A stretch of 64,000 nucleotides of DNA from Amblyomma americanum (Eukaryota; Arthropoda; Arachnida; Ixodida; Ixodidae): the NCBI RefSeq assembly GCF_052857255.1, contig NC_135497.1:548371531-548435530 (forward strand). Direction: 5' to 3'. This document shows, one piece after another, positions 42,337 to 56,402 of the stretch; the first letter of the stretch is position 1, and every line of letters starts with the position of its first letter. The notes under the pieces were generated by a model that saw nothing but the letters and a program-made list of their open reading frames with translations, ran no database searches and was not told where the DNA came from. A program made the position numbers and the translations under genes.

Positions 42337-43567
42337 TATAGGAGGTATTCACTGAGGCCGCACTACCAGACGGCGCGTGCGTCGCCGCGGCAAACGCGCC
42401 ATGCTTGTGGTCGTTTCACGCCAGCTCGCGCAGTGTCACGGTATGCCGTGAGGTATCCGGCCTGAATTGTTAGTGATCCGTAACATCTTTGCACGTTGTT
42501 AAATGCGTCAACGTCCACTTTTCTTTGCGGAACGCTTATTGTGCATAAAGTTTGCAGCAGAATTCTGTACCGTGATTTTACCGAGCTGCCTGCCGCGACT
42601 CGACAGCAAAAGTGGCCGGCTGCATTGCACGCAAGAACGTACACGACTTGCAGCTTTTAATATCAGTTCATAACAGTCAGCTACTCGTTCAGGACACATC
42701 GTGGATAACACAGCACATGATTAATCACCCATATACCAAAACAGATGCTGCAGAAACTCACATTGCCAGCGGCTGTAGTCCACGAACTACCGAAGCCTCA
42801 TTGTTTCAGCAGAAAGGCAATTGCGTCATAACTGCTTTATTTACGCGACAAAATGGTCGAGAAAATACTGTCGTGCACTCGCAGCACGAATGGCAGACAT
42901 AGCGAGAATGTTTTGCAGGTTTGATTGTAGAAACGTAGCGTTGCTTCCAGTGCACAAGACCTGGAATCTATAGGACTTTTCGCAGCAGCTCGATGTGCAG
43001 CAATTCCGCTACATTCAGTAGTAACATGTCACTTTCAGCAGACAGAGATGACAAGTTAGGCTAGCTAAACGAACAAACACGTTTAACTACTCACCTCTCC
43101 AAAAACGGCACTTCGGTCGTCGGCACCCTCAGCCTCGCCCACTTGTCAAGCAATTCCACCGTCTCATATATTTGCATGCTTTAATTCCTTGGCATGTCGG
43201 TAAACTTACGCCGTGCACGAGGCGGGCCTCATTATCGGTGCATTTAACGCACGACAGCAGTCCTGTAGTACGTCATACACCACGCCGGCGCCTGCAAATT
43301 CCTACGGGCCGACGTTTTCATGAAGTGTAACCTTTTCAGTGTGCCCGCTCTTTTCTGCTTAGCACAGTTCACGGCGTATCCACCAAGTCACCCAGTGTTA
43401 CGGGGCGGACAGATATGATCTGCGGCGAGACGCTAAATACACTCACATTTCACACATCACAAGCGAGGTAAATGCTGCGGCTGCTGCGCGTGCGACCACC
43501 AACATGGCAAATGCCGCGCCGGACGCTAGTGCCACTTGCGGATGACGTCATGTGAATACCTCCTATA
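42337..43567. mobile_element. DNA element with ~75-bp inverted repeats, unit 2
   Basis: 1231 bases, outer 16 bases again perfect inverses; TGACGTCA retained. It keeps the 11-base segment missing from unit 1. Confidence 0.75.
43095..43177 (-). other. Exon-like segment with splice donor, unit 2
   Basis: Same 27 codons and donor; only the synonymous Ile codon change. Confidence 0.3.
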
Positions 43568-44232
43568 GGGAAGCCACACAAGTTGAAATAACGCATCGCG
43601 GAAACTTTCTCTGCATTTGGATGTTTTGTGATGCTATGCGCTAGTACAAATGGGCAGAACTATTGTTCTGCCTGGGTGGAGCTAGGCATTTTGAAAAGAA
43701 TTAGCTGCTCTTGGAGTTATGTCCAGGAAGAACAACTGCCACTTGAGCTCTGTAACCTAATATAAACTAATTAAAACAAAACCTAACTGCTTTGCATGCA
43801 AAGTGTTTCAAAACAAACTACTCACCAATATACTGTTGTACTGTTGAGGACAAAATTTTCCAGGACGCGCGACTGATGATTTCGGCTTAAAGGTGTGAAG
43901 TGTGCCTTATTTCACTAACAAACATTATACATCCCAAGGCCTAGTTTCATCTCCACAAGCGTGATCTCCAACCACTGGCTGATAACAAAGCTATAAGCTT
44001 TTGATAACAATCGCGTGTCCTGGGCAATTTTGACCAAGACAGTACGTGATGTGATATTATATGTACAGCCTACTGCGATTTGAAGGTGATCTGTTTAGGC
44101 TTTATGAGCTTGGATTCACCGACCTAACACGATATTTTTATTAGAAAGAAAGTTGCAACCACGATATGAACGTAGCTAGCCAAAGGTTTTAATGCAACAG
44201 TGTTAAGGCTCCCGTTCAGCAGAAAATCTCGC
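43568..44232. other. Unassigned AT-rich stretch, unit 2
   Basis: Same content, including the 8-bp hairpin (about 43653-43672). Confidence 0.4.
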
Positions 44233-44376
44233 GTCTGTGGCGGGCAAATTATTGATTGTGAGAAGTTTCTCAGAAGGGCAACCCCCACCGGTGCACAAGG
44301 CCCGCCACCTCACCTGTGACAGCACCTGCCATCGCAGGTCAGTGGCACATCGCTTAACTGCTGCACCACTGTGCCT
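44233..44376 (-). repeat. tRNA-derived SINE fragment, unit 2
   Basis: Same element; one change near 44245 (GGGCAAATT for GGGAAAATT). Confidence 0.55.
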
Positions 44377-44870
44377 GGTGTGGTATGAAGTCCACGGATG
44401 AATGTGAAGTCAAGAATGATGAATTCCGCACATATGGTACACATTACAGCTATTGCGTCACACCCTTAAGGCGGAGCCTAAGTGTGCACTGCGATTTTTC
44501 TATATCATGTAATCATTTTTGTTGTGCACCAAGTGCCCATCATGACAGGAAAAATTTATTGGTTCGTGTTAGGTGGAACAGGTGCGATAACCTTCAAATT
44601 TCACTAGTTTCTACAGGTGTTATTGCGATTAAAACATGATGGAAAAATTTGATGCCAGGGTTAGCTCCAGAAAGGAATGCAGGGTCTGTTAAGGATGAAA
44701 CTGCAATGCTGAAGTGCTGTGTTTTAACAGAACTGTAGCAGTAGTCATGTCATTCCGTGTTCCGTAACTTCAGGCACCTGATTTCATTTTTTGATGCCAG
44801 TGCATGCAAGCCTTCTGTCTGCAATGAGCCAGAATCGAAACATTACCGTAATGAAATAGACTGCTTATAA

Positions 44871-45025
44871 GTTTAGTTTAGTTTATGGGGTTTAACGTCT
44901 CAAAACGACTCAGGCTATCAGATACGCCGTAGTGAAAGGATCTGGAAATTTCGACCACCAGAGATTCTTTCATGTGCACTGACATTACACAGCACACGAG
45001 CCTCTAGAATTTCGCCTCTATCGAA
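44871..45025 (+). repeat. Interspersed repeat (TTTATGGGGTTTAACGT family), unit 2
   Basis: Same fragment, no notable difference. Confidence 0.6.
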
Positions 45026-45350
45026 TTAATGTTGATTCGTGGCACAAGAGCCTTTTGAAGAACTTCACCCTTTTTGTGTAGCAGTTCGGGCCAGATTACG
45101 CGCACTTTCTGTTTTACGCTGAGGCATGTTATAAGGTTTGCATACACATGGCTTATATCGTTAAACAGCTGCGAAATGAGCCGAGATAGGCATAGGACCA
45201 CATTCAGGTGGCTGGAAATAAATATGGCAACAAGAAAAACCTGTCTACATTATTTGGAATACGTGTCAGCTGAGAATAAGCCTTCCAGAATAAGGAATGC
45301 ATGCATATGAAAAAAAATGAAGCATCATTCAGTGCCAGGAGGAAACATTA

Positions 45351-47626
45351 ATGCAATCAATTTGCAGTAATTTACTTGCTGTTCTGGGGATTGCTTGCTG
45401 TAGCTTAACTCATATTGATGCCTGTTCCTTTTTTGCAGATTTTGAAAGCTGGAAGGATCATGAGGAAAAGACTGAGCTTGTCCACTTTGTTCTGTCAGGG
45501 GGTACGAAACATCTGGCATCTGGAAGGACAAAGAAGTATCCGGCTTGTCATCGCTCAGGGTTATATGTGAAGACAGCAAGAGGTAAGCGCCAATCAAAGG
45601 TTCATGGTAGTGTGAAATGTGAGAGGAACCGCTTGGCGACAATGGATGTCATTGAAAAAAATGGAAATATGGTAGTGGACTATCAAGCTGAACACTACGG
45701 CCATGAGAAAGAGCTACGGTGCCAGCCCTTGTCGATTTCTGACCAAAAAGACATTGCATGCAAGCTGAAGCTGAAGGTCCCTCGTAGGGTTATTCTTTCA
45801 GATGCTCGTTCGCCTGCCAGAGCTCCACTGGACCGGCTTCACCTTTTGACCTCATCAGAGGTTCAAAACATAAAGATGTTTATAATTGGCAGTGAAGTGG
45901 AGAAAGATCGTGATGACTATGTCAGTACACAGAAGTGGATCGTCGAGCTACAGGATCATGGTGCTTTGTTGTATGCAGAGGGAGAAAAGCTGACAGAAGA
46001 AGGCATTGGTGAGTTTGTGATGGCAATGATGAACACTACCCAGGGTGACATGCTGCTAAAGCATAGTCAAAGAGCAGTGTGTGTTGATTCAACTCATGGC
46101 ACAAGTCGCTATAAGCACCAACTTAGAACTGTGATGGTGATAAGAAATACTGGGTCAGGCATTCTGTGTGCCTTCCTCCTCTCTTGTAGTGTGTCTGAGG
46201 ATGTCATGGAAAGATTTTTTGCTGCTATCAGGGACAGGCTTGGCAAACGAGTTAGCTGTGGTGCATTCATGTCAGATGATGCACCAGCATATGCAAATGC
46301 ATGGGCGCGGGTCATGGGGAGCCCTGTGAAACGCATGTAGTGTGTGTGGCACGTCAGATGGAACTGGAAGTGCAACATGACCAAGGTAACTGACAGCCAA
46401 AGCCGAGAAGTTGTTCAGGAGAAGTTGAATGCATTGTGGACCAGCAGAAGCGAAGAGGACTTTCACAAGGAGCTGTCAGAGTTCCGTACTTTAAAGGAGT
46501 TTGTTGAGTGCGTTAAGTTTGTTGAGTACTTTCGGAGAGTATATGCTAAGCGCCCGGAACAGTGGGCTCTTTTATACAGGCAGGACACCGGATTGACTAC
46601 TAACAACCATCTTGAGTCAATGCGTAACGAGCTCAAGAAAAGTTATTTGGGAGGGTTTCAGAACTGGCGGTTCGACAGGCTGCTGGTGTCTTTGACGAAA
46701 TTGTCCACTGACTAGGTAATGAAACAGCTGATCTGTCATGTGAAGCGCAGGGCAGACCATCGCACAGCAGACTGTTTCAAGAAGCATGCTGCAGGAGTGG
46801 AAGTCTCCAAGTCTGGCGTGACCAGACTTTCTGATGGAAAGTGGTCTGTGCAGTCGTGATCTGAAGAACGTCCTGACAACAATACATCCTGACAACACTG
46901 TTGTCAGGAAGGACACACAGTGCCAAGGGTGCATGCTTAGCTGCCCTGAATGTAACACTTGTTCCACTGCAGCTGTAGGTATTTTTATCTGTGCATGAAA
47001 ATGTGCGAACATATCCATGCAGTTGTGCAGTGGGAGCTGCGGAGAAGGGATGCAACTGTTCGCGATCCGATCATTGAGGATCCATCTTCTGTTTTGGTAT
47101 CTGCAGATGATCATTCATTCACACTGAATGAACCTCCTGTTCACGAGTCAGTCAGTGAGGACACATCAGCAAATGATTCATTCCCAGTGGATGATCCTGC
47201 AGCACTATTTGAGAGCATTCAAGGTGACATGATTCAGTCATAAGACTCAAATGTGCTTGCAGGTATTCACATTGAGCTTGCTGCTCTTACACGCAAATTC
47301 AGTAAAAAACATCAACTGACCCACAAGTGGGAGCATTGGTGCGTGAATACATTGGAAAACTTGCGCAGGTTGTCAGGGGGTGTGCCGACAAAGAGGAGGA
47401 ACCACCTCAGCCTAGGCCAATTCCTGCCAATAAGCGACAAGAAGAGCAGTCAAGGTATTGGCCCGAACGCAGCAATGCCACCGCTTCTACATATGCTGGA
47501 ACATGTTCTCAAGGGGAGCATGTGAGACAACAGCTTGAATGTCAACAGGGGCCACCTATCCGCATCGCGCATTATAATCTATGTATCCACATTCTGAGAG
47601 AGCACGACTACGTAAAGCTCTCCTGA
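45351..47626 (+). pseudogene. MULE transposase pseudogene with SWIM finger, unit 2
   Basis: The A run near 45658 has seven A, so a 329-codon frame (45351-46340) runs through the zinc cluster and first two Asp residues to the shared TAG at 46338-46340. It resumes with CVWH (46341) and Glu (46614-46616), but has a private TAG at 46713-46715 where unit 1 has TGG. SWIM CxC and CxH lie at 46968-47012. The two units thus carry different disabling changes. Confidence 0.85.
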
Positions 47627-48098
47627 ATACAATTACAATGAGCAACCGCAGCAGCTTCGCTAACTATTCAACCTTTCTATTATGTGCACACCCCTCAATT
47701 TTAGACTATTTGTTTTCGTGTAACAAGTATGCAAATGCATAGAAATCTAAAAGAAGGGTAAAGCAGCTATGGGGGATCACCAGTGACCTTCACGCTGTAG
47801 GCATGATAAGGAAAGCGTTATTGGAGGGAGGACACTATAAAATGCACACTTGTGGAGTGTGGCATTTGTTTGGTAGCTCATCTTTAGGTGGCCAGCACTG
47901 CTATATGAAAGGAAAAAATACAGTAAACAATGCTGTCATTTAAACTTAGGCTGGAAATATGTTTGACAGCTGTCAAGTCAAGCAGCAGTTAAAAATTAAA
48001 TTTGCTTTGTGTAATTGGAGGTATGGAATAGTTTCATTAATATGAGCCTGCTGATATGCTGAGAAAACGGCAGATAATGAGACACAGTTAAGAGTTCA

Positions 48099-48248
48099 GT
48101 CACGCTCTCACTCAAATCCACTCAATCGCACTCACACTCATGACCACTCGTACTGACAGCCACTCGCTCACACACGCGACCACCCACTCACACTCACGTC
48201 ATCACACTTGTGTCACATGCATGCGATACGAGTGCACTCGTGAGTGAG
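48099..48248. repeat. CACTC-rich low-complexity tract, unit 2
   Basis: Same, with a few base differences and a one-base length difference (GACAGCCACTC for GACAGCACTC). Confidence 0.7.
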
Positions 48249-48275
48249 TGTGCTGACCTGTGATGTTATGTAGGC

Positions 48276-49703
48276 AGTGGCACTATCTGGCCTGGGTGGT
48301 ACACCAGTGAGAGGTGCTCCCAGTGCTGGCGCCACTTGTGCTCAAGTTGATTTTGTGTGCCACGAATGCTGCAGTGTGAATGGGCGACAACCATTTAGAA
48401 TGTTTAGTATGAAAAGTTTGTCCTGTCCCAGCAGTGTCTGTCTCTGCCTTGTGAAAAAGCATTAGTGGGCTCTGCAGTGTAAAAGTTGCTTATAGTGGTG
48501 GTCCTGCTTTCCAGTGGTGTGCTCGTTGTGTACAGTTGTGGTCTGCAGCCAAGTGGCACTAACTCGCCTGGGTGGTACGTGAGAGAGAGTTGCCCCCAGT
48601 GCTGGCGCCACTTGTGCTCAAGTTGTTCTTGTGTGTCACGAATGCCATGATGTGATGCGAGAGGTGCTGCTAGTGCTTGTGCCACTTCCATGGTGTGAAC
48701 AGTTGTAATATGCTGTGACGACGCAGACATTTCTCATGTCTGCGGGTGGTTGTCCACATTATCCAGGCGAATATTGGATGACATCCGGTCTGTCGATAGT
48801 AAAACCAGCGAAGGAATCTCTTTCCGGTCAACCTCAGATGCTTCACCCCTTTGCATATTTGTAGTGCGAAAAAGCGTTCTGGCAGCTGACAGCACAAATG
48901 TCGACTGGCGTTTCTTTGCATAAGCTTTCAATGGCTTCCCGAGCTCGCAGAAATCAGTCCATATGTGCATTGTTTCAAGTGCGGAACGAAATTCGCTAGG
49001 CATTCGGTCTGTTGGTAGTAAAAGCAGCCAAAATCTCTTTGTGGTCACCTTCAAATGCTTCGCCCTCCTTGCATTTGTGCAGTGCAAAGAAGCGATGTTG
49101 CAGCTGACTGTCTTAGTGAGTGCTTTGCTTTTCATGCTGCCTTCTCCGCACTTCGGCGGCTCGTATGTAAGCGCATCGTAGTAGTAATTGAATCAAAGCA
49201 GTTTAAAGTCGTGAATTGACACATGGGTTGCGAGGGACGCCGTATTGGAGGCCTTCGGATTAGTTTAGACCGCCCGGGGTTTATATAGCATGTGCCAACA
49301 TCGCGCACACTACACCGCAGTATGTGACTGCTGCTGCATCCTAGTTTTTCATGTTGCTTGCTGCCATGTTTGGCCCGTTTAAATGTTTGCGCACCTACGG
49401 ATAGCCATTAAACATTATACGAACCAGAATGCGTCGAAATTGTAACTTTGGCAGCTGGGGAAACCTGTCGCATGGTGTTGTATTTGTAATTCTAGGAGGA
49501 GACATTTCTGCTGTCCGCGATTTTGAGAGCTATCAACTGGCAACATATCAAAAAGGTCTTAATGTATTCATAGTCTAGGGAAGTGGCACAAACAGGCCAG
49601 GATGTGATGCGAGAGAGGTGTTGCTAATGCGTTTGCCACTTGCATGGTGTGAACAGGTGTAATATGATGTGACGACGCAGGCATTTCTCCTGTCTGCGGG
49701 TGG
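48276..49703 (+). repeat. Internal subrepeats A, B and C of unit 2
   Basis: Same arrangement as in unit 1: A at 48276-48369 and 48550-48645, B at 48649-48749 and 49601-49703, C at 48786-48890 and 49005-49108. Subrepeat copies differ from one another far more than they differ from their unit 1 counterparts, so the internal duplications predate the large amplification. Confidence 0.7.
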
Positions 49704-50470
49704 TGGTGGGTCCGTCACACCTAACACTAAAACAAACCGTGTTTTCCCTTTTTGCCTGAGTGGAAGTCAGACTGAGGAAATTTCTCACTACTTTTGGAAA
49801 TGCCCTAAATGTATGCTTCGTTTCTTTTGCTTCATCTAAGTGCAGAACAGTTTTGGATAATTCTGTCGCTTGCGGTAACTGCGTAATAACCAGATGTGTA
49901 ATGCCTGGCATCACATATTGTTTTTTCTTCATCTCCAAGCTTTTTTTCCCTTAGAGTTGTTCCTTTTTATAAGCACAATTTTCTTCCATTTGCATAATCA
50001 GGGGTACCCTGTAGGCAACCAAGGTACGGCTCTGGCACGAACGAATGCCTCAGTCAAACCAGTTCGTGTTTTTTAATTGTCTTGGTACCGATTAAAATTT
50101 TTTACAGCCTTGTATTTTCTTTGCATGTTGGTTTCCGTCTTGTTTCAGAGGATTCCAAAACTTCTTCCTGCTGTTTTATCGTGTTTTACCTTTCTATTCT
50201 TTTCTCCTGTTGGCTATGGTAATTTTGTGGCTGTATACTTGGTCTTGCATGGTGTTTTGTAGCCGCTATGTGATATTACTGTTTCATGTTTTTCCTTTTC
50301 TGTGGATATATTATACATTTCTGCATACACTGTTTTATTTTAACCCAAGATGTGGTTTCATTGTGCAGTTATCTGTGCCGAATACATGATAGTCGCTTCT
50401 TTGCAGAGTGCTTACAACCTGACTGCCCTGCCAGGACCTCCCTGTCAGGAACCTGTTTTTGGTAGTATCA

Positions 50471-50476
50471 AATAAA
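50471..50476 (+). terminator. Polyadenylation signal AATAAA, unit 2
   Basis: Same context. Confidence 0.35.
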
Positions 50477-51897
50477 GAAAGACATGACCACGTATTTTTG
50501 ATGTGTTATTTATGTGCACAAATCCAGGTTTGGATGTCCACAATAGGACAGAGAAGACAGGAGCACAATTCTGTTTCTTTAGCAGCACAGTACCCAAATT
50601 TCCAGTTCAGCTGTGCTTTTCACTGATTTCGGCTGAGAAGTGTTAGTGTAAACTTAATGAAAACACAAGCCCAGGGAGAATGGCGAGCCAGTAATTCATG
50701 TAGACAGCAAACATGCCGTCCCGCAGGACCAACAGCATCAAGTATTCGGTCGCCTGTTTTCATAAAGTTGCTCCCGTTACAACTTTGTGGTGTTATTGTG
50801 AGAACGGAATCTTGCTTCGCAACCGCATGATAACTTCACAAGAATACTTCTGCACACTGCAACCCTGCATTACAGGTGTGAATGGAGCACATATGCACAG
50901 GTGTTTTTCTTCCAGATATACTATACCTTAGCTTTATCACAAGGTTAAGAACAATCGGCTTCTGACCCGCATAAATACAAAATAGAAATAGCAATCCGCT
51001 CATGCGTTTCCCCCCTGCCCGGGCGTCGACACAGGCGGAGATGTTGGCCATATGGGACGCTTTGAGCGCCCTCTGTCCACGCCTTTCGTCCCTCGAAGCC
51101 ACAGTGGCATTCTCACAGACTCCTCAGGCGCCATCCGTACTCTTAAGGCGTGTTCTGAACTCCGACTCTTTTGGCACAGGATGATCAGAACGTAATTAAA
51201 AATTCTCCCTCACAGTACGGGTACGACGGATACGTCGAAATGCACACCTCACACAAGCCTCGGTGGGTGGAGCAAGTACTAAACTTAAAAGACGGTTCGT
51301 TGCGTTCGTCGGAATGGATTAGGCTCTTCGAAAAGTTGATGATTCGGCGGTGGGGACGGAGAAGGCGCTAGATGATAGAGGCGAGGAAGACGAGGAAATA
51401 TATTTGCATGCATATACAATGGAGACCACTTCAAGTTACATAAGCAGTGACACATACGAATTGAGCGATCCGTAACTTAAAAGAACTTATGTCACACACA
51501 GAAACAACACCCGAACACCTTACTTACCGATCGGAGGTCTCGGTTAGAGCCCAGGTATTTTTGAAGTACGTGCTAAGCACGGAGCCTCTGACTTGACTGC
51601 TGTCCAGTGCATTTTCTTGTATTTTTATACGTTTCGCGAATAAAGAAATTAGGGCGGGTATGTTTGAAGGCCCGCCCCAAACTTCGGTAACCAATGAAGC
51701 TTTAATACATGGTAGCCACAGCCCCTGAAGGTTGGACACAACCTCGAGCCCATGTAGGCCTTGGTTAAAACAAAGTAAGAAGCACACCGAGAAAGCATTC
51801 CGAACACCCACTCCCCGCGGCAGTCCTCGGCCTTATTGCGTGACGCCCTTTCCCTTTTCCCATTTCACCACCACACCTGCGTGTCACTTCTCCAAGG
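50477..51897. other. 1.4 kb without recognised gene, unit 2
   Basis: Corresponding block, same frames. Confidence 0.4.
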
Positions 51898-52155
51898 ATG
51901 ACGAGTTCTTCTAGCCAGGAAGTGTCGAATGGCGGAGGCTGGCCCTTCGGTGCCGCCACGAATGCCTGCAAACGAAACCCTCGCGAAACCCCAGCGGATG
52001 CCCGCGGTGAACAACGCTAGGAGTCCTCGGCCGCCGTAGCGACGCTAATAAACCGGCAAATGACTTCCGCGCTTTTGTATATGCTCGCAGAGGACGCTTG
52101 GGCGGTGAGCTCCGAAAACATGGAGGGTAGAGCGGAGGCGTACAATATCTCAAGC
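51898..52155 (+). pseudogene. Short broken open frame, unit 2
   Basis: Same frame and same TAG (52018-52020). Differences include Trp for Arg after NGGG and Met-Glu for Val-Lys in ENMEGRAEA. Confidence 0.25.
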
Positions 52156-53632
52156 TAAATTAATTACAAAGGCTCTAATGAAGCGCGACCTTACACATGT
52201 TGTGACTGAACCTGTCCGGAGACTCTTCCTAGCAGAAGAAAACCTATACGGCGCCGCGCGCTCCCTTGAACCCCGCGTGGTGGCGATCTGGCGGCCTTGC
52301 GCGCTGAGAAGTCTTGCTTCGCAGTTTACGCCTCCGTGTCGCCCTCACCTTAGCGGTCATCTGATCGAGTCCGGCATAGCACCATGTGACTTCGGTGACT
52401 CCTGCCCCTTCTGTCCCGCCCACTTGCTCTGGGCCTTGCTCTGGACGTGCCTGTCTTTGCACGGCATGCGGCAGAAATACCAGCTCCGATGCGGACCGCC
52501 CCAGGTCGACAACCTGATGAAGACGACTGGATATTTGGGCCGCACCACCGGATCTTGTTGGACTTGCTTCAGGGATCCGGCGTGTATCTGCACGTGCGGA
52601 TAATTTATGCAACCAGGCAAGCTGGCGCAGTACAACAAAAAAAATATTCAATTACCCGCCCAAATCAAGAAACGCGCATGCTCTCTCTCCTCTTCCACTC
52701 AGACAGACCAGCTTTGCAACATAATGTGTGCGCGTCGTCATAAGACGGCAAGCAGGTGAGGCTTGACGCGACCTTGTTCAGAGAAGCAGCACCAGTTAGC
52801 GCTCGTGCTTCTCAGTCCGTGCCGCGCTCAACTCTTCGATTGCCTGAACTGTGCGCCGCGTAGGGCGAGTGAGCTGCCATTGCTATGCAGGCGAGCTTGG
52901 AAGAAGATGAAAATAACATAAACCGGGCAATGCATTCTTGAAATAGAATCTCACCGACTGCCTTGCTAAGTGTTCCAACCTTTTCTTTTCTATGAATTAT
53001 TACATTTTGACTAAATCATTAATATTTAATCCCTCTCTTTATTATTATTCTTAAAATTTTAAAATCAAAACACACATCCCTTTTCTGTTCATGACAAAAA
53101 TTCACCGGTGTTGCGCTACCACGTGCTTTTCCTTTTTGTTAACTGCGTTCAGGTGAATAGCCACCCCATTCTTGGCCGATCCCCCAGTGTGGGTATGTGC
53201 CATCTTTTGATAGGCTAACAACAACAACAACAACTTCTATCCAGCGCCAGTGCATCTGTAAATCTTTTTTCACCAGCGCCTTCTTTCAGCATCTACATTT
53301 ATTAAGTTGCTTCATTTTAGCCGCAGCCGCGCGACACGATTGCGACGGAACGTGCTGTGGCCTTCGAAGGAAGAAGATGCCATCTTGCGCAGCCGGAGGG
53401 GAAGCTTCGTCATAGCTGCAGGTAGCATCGCAGACCGTCTGCACAGCGAAGGCTTCACTCGCCCTGCTGTTTCAAGGGAGGCAGTGAGTAAGGCAGGCGG
53501 CAGCCGTACTGAGCGATCGCGTCTCTGTGTGCACTGACGCCACCGTCGATGGCTCGCCAACGCAGTGCTGCCTCGTGAACCGGGGCCTCTCCGTGGGGGA
53601 GAGGAGGTGCAGCCTGGGGAGGACTCCGCTGC
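52156..53632. other. 1.5 kb without a convincing gene, unit 2
   Basis: Corresponding block with the same two-strand open frames. Confidence 0.4.
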
Positions 53633-53988
53633 ATGTGCCGCTTGGCGCGACCGGGGAGACCAGCCGTGCTCCTGCTGCTGCTGCTCGGGCGCATGGCTCT
53701 GGCGGCAGCAGCAGAACCCGCAGACAAGCGGCGGCCCGCCCGTTGTGCACGACAACATGGTGGGGCCCTTCGAGCGTGGCACCGGCGTCCCCGACGACCT
53801 TCACGGGCTAAACTTCAAGCCTGCCAGCTACAGCAGCGTGCCGACGCAGGACCCCAAGGCGCCGCGCGGCGGCGACGGCCCAACGTGTGACGCCGTCACG
53901 GTGGTGGAGCACTGCCCCTGCGGCGACCACCGAGGAGTCGACGACATGCATAAGCACAGCGACGACGCCACGGGCACAGCGGCGGCAG
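53633..53988 (+). pseudogene. Candidate secreted-protein exon, unit 2
   Basis: Same arrangement; donor is GTGAGT (GT 53989-53990), an even better match. Changes relative to unit 1 are mostly amino-acid-changing in the downstream frame (SYSS for SYGS, KHSDD for KYSDD), giving no sign of constraint. Confidence 0.4.
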
Positions 53989-54324
53989 GTGAGTCGGGTG
54001 TCCACGGGGCGTGCATCCCAGCTTCACTAACCGGTGAGGTTGGCGCAGTTTTGAGCATGCCTAGACCGCCTACGACCACCTGCGAATGCGGCGGAGGAGG
54101 AGGCAGGGCAGACACGCCCGTGGCACATCTAAGCAAGCCTTTACAGGAAAACCAGACGAAAGTGTATAGATGCTGTGTAGGCGGCGGTGGCCTGCCGAGC
54201 GGATAAAGACGACGCGTATAGGACAGGAAAGAAGTTTACTTACATAGAACACTATGTACATATACTAAGGAAGACAACAGTCACCGAAGCCAAGGGGCAT
54301 AGGGGAAAGTTATCATTTTTTCAT

Positions 54325-54630
54325 CAATTTGTGATGATCAGTGGGAGTTGAGTAGTCTATTATTCATTCGCTGAAAGATAATTGATGAGCAGAAGCAAAA
54401 GCAACTATGCATATGCCGCCGGTGGGATCCAAGCCCACGACCTCCGAATTTCGCGCCCGGTGCTCTACCAGCCGAGCAACGGCGGCGGCTGTTCCATCGT
54501 CTATTTCCGGGGGTATGTTCATGCGCCTGTAACCTAACATTGAGAGTGCTCACCAGGGCCACCCTCGTCCATAGCGGCGGACGTAGTGCGTTCTGTATTA
54601 CCGCAAGTGTCACGTGGGAGATGATCAAAC
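54325..54630 (-). repeat. tRNA-derived SINE, unit 2
   Basis: tRNA-like body at 54495-54415; few changes (GGCGGCGGC for GGCGGTGGC, GAGAGT for GACAGT). Confidence 0.6.
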
Positions 54631-54802
54631 GGTGAGGGCGGAAGCTGTGCGAGAAACTTCTTACGCTATCAAGACTTCCAGAACCGAGACCCTCGGCAAG
54701 CTACTGAGCGGACAATGGAAGAGGAATGAGGCGCTCATTACGATCGACATACCTGCGAAGGACGCCAGCAGTCAACAAAACGAATGAGCGCGTATATGTA
54801 TA

Positions 54803-55443
54803 TAGGGTGTTTCACCTACGAATTTCCAGAGTTTTTAAAAATTGGCTTTTGTGTTAGAAGATAGCTTTTTTCAGCATAGCATTGTCAGCGGTGTAGTGCA
54901 TCGAAATGCAGAGAAGGCGTCCTAACTAGCAGGCTGCTTAATTAGTATTCAATTGTTACCTTTTTACCTACTAGTTTTAGGCTCCTGTTAGGCCACCATA
55001 ATATGCATTTTTTTAGAATTTCGAAAACGGAGTTAGCCTTAATGTTGTGTCTCAACAAATTTTCGCTATTTCAACGAGTTACGTGCACTGGAGAGGTTGT
55101 TTTGCCTTTAAGCTTCGCGAAAGCGGATGCATTTAGGCGCGATATAGCCAAAATTTTTGGGCCACAGCGCCGAGGGTAACCGCGTTTTCGAATTTTCTAA
55201 AAATTGATATGGATATTACTTATGGTGAGCTACACGCCTCTCAATAATTAAGGAGCCTAACAGTAATAGTTAAACTGTTAACTAATCAATATTCCTTAAC
55301 CAGCCTGCTAATTAGCACTCCTTAAATGTATTATGATGTACTACATCGATGACAATGCTATGCCAAAACTCAAAAACAAAAAAAACTCTAACTCTTCAAG
55401 CGAATTCCTAAAAATTGTGTAATATCTTAGGTGACACACCCTT
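54803..55443. mobile_element. Palindromic MITE, unit 2
   Basis: Same ends and arms; one base longer (T run near 54961). Confidence 0.75.
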
Positions 55444-55916
55444 TGTATAACATAGACATGGTGACGTAAAACATATTTGTGAGGCTAAGTTATACAAGTA
55501 GGTGCACTGAAAAAGAAACTTAAACCATAACTTAGCGAGCAACAGTAGGGGTGCAGTTTTTTTTATCACTGAAGAAAGTGATATGAAAACATTTTTACAA
55601 CCTTCACGGGAGGTCGGAACTTAAAAGTTAAGTTGTTCATCACTGAATGCTAATGTGATGACGTCTCTCTAATTTGAACACCCGTACCTTGACACATCTT
55701 TGTATTGTTAGCCTACTTTACATGAAGCTGGCAGGAGCGTATCGATTCAGTCGTCGGTCTGAGAGAGGTCATGCCAATTCGACTACTGCGCGTTTTGTCG
55801 ATAAAATACTTTTCGAGTCAAGCCAGTCACGCCGCGTTCTAGTAGGCACGGCGGCACTTGTGAGCATGCCCCTGCTCCTGCTGTTTACCAGCCAGATAAT
55901 CTTTTCACCCGTGTAA

Positions 55917-56402
55917 TCTGCACAGTGATCAGCGAGCCAAGACATCCGCGGCCGACCCGACTAGAACCTTCCCTTGCACTCCCCGATTCGACTCGTCGGC
56001 GTTTACATGAACAGAGTAATCGATTTTCTTCCCGACAGAGAACCTCAACTTTGCCCTCTCGGTTTTAAAATGAACTCGACGAGTCGACAGAATCGGTACG
56101 ACTCGGCCTGTTGGGCTGAGTCGTGCCGAAGTAGGTTGACTGAGTGCGACCCGACCTTTGTGGGGTCGGTGGAAGGGAAGAGGAGAAAGTGGTCTTGTAC
56201 TGGTGCTCGCGATCCTGGACGCCTCCTTTCAGAGCTCGCGTTGCAGTGCTCTGCGCTGACCATCGCCGCTGTTACCCGGATGGCGTTTACGTAAACGCGC
56301 GGTCGGAGAGTAGGGCTGACGTCTGACTCGACTCGCTCCTGTCGTGTTCACGTGAACATCGCTTTTCGCCGCGAACGTCAGCTGACATCGGCACCCTTAC
56401 GA
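55917..56402. repeat. Palindrome-rich segment, unit 3
   Basis: Hairpin 56094-56128, palindromes 56283-56298 and 56345-56358, all intact. The loop matches unit 2. Confidence 0.6.

Larger units (their letters stand above)
27737..55502. repeat. Tandem repeat unit 2 (27,766 bases)
   Basis: Full second copy, directly abutting unit 1 and unit 3 with no linker. It is 30 bases longer than unit 1, mostly because it keeps the segments lost from unit 1. In the first 900 bases I count about seven differences from unit 1. It has the longest uninterrupted MULE transposase frame in the window (329 codons) but carries its own stop codon further on. Confidence 0.95.
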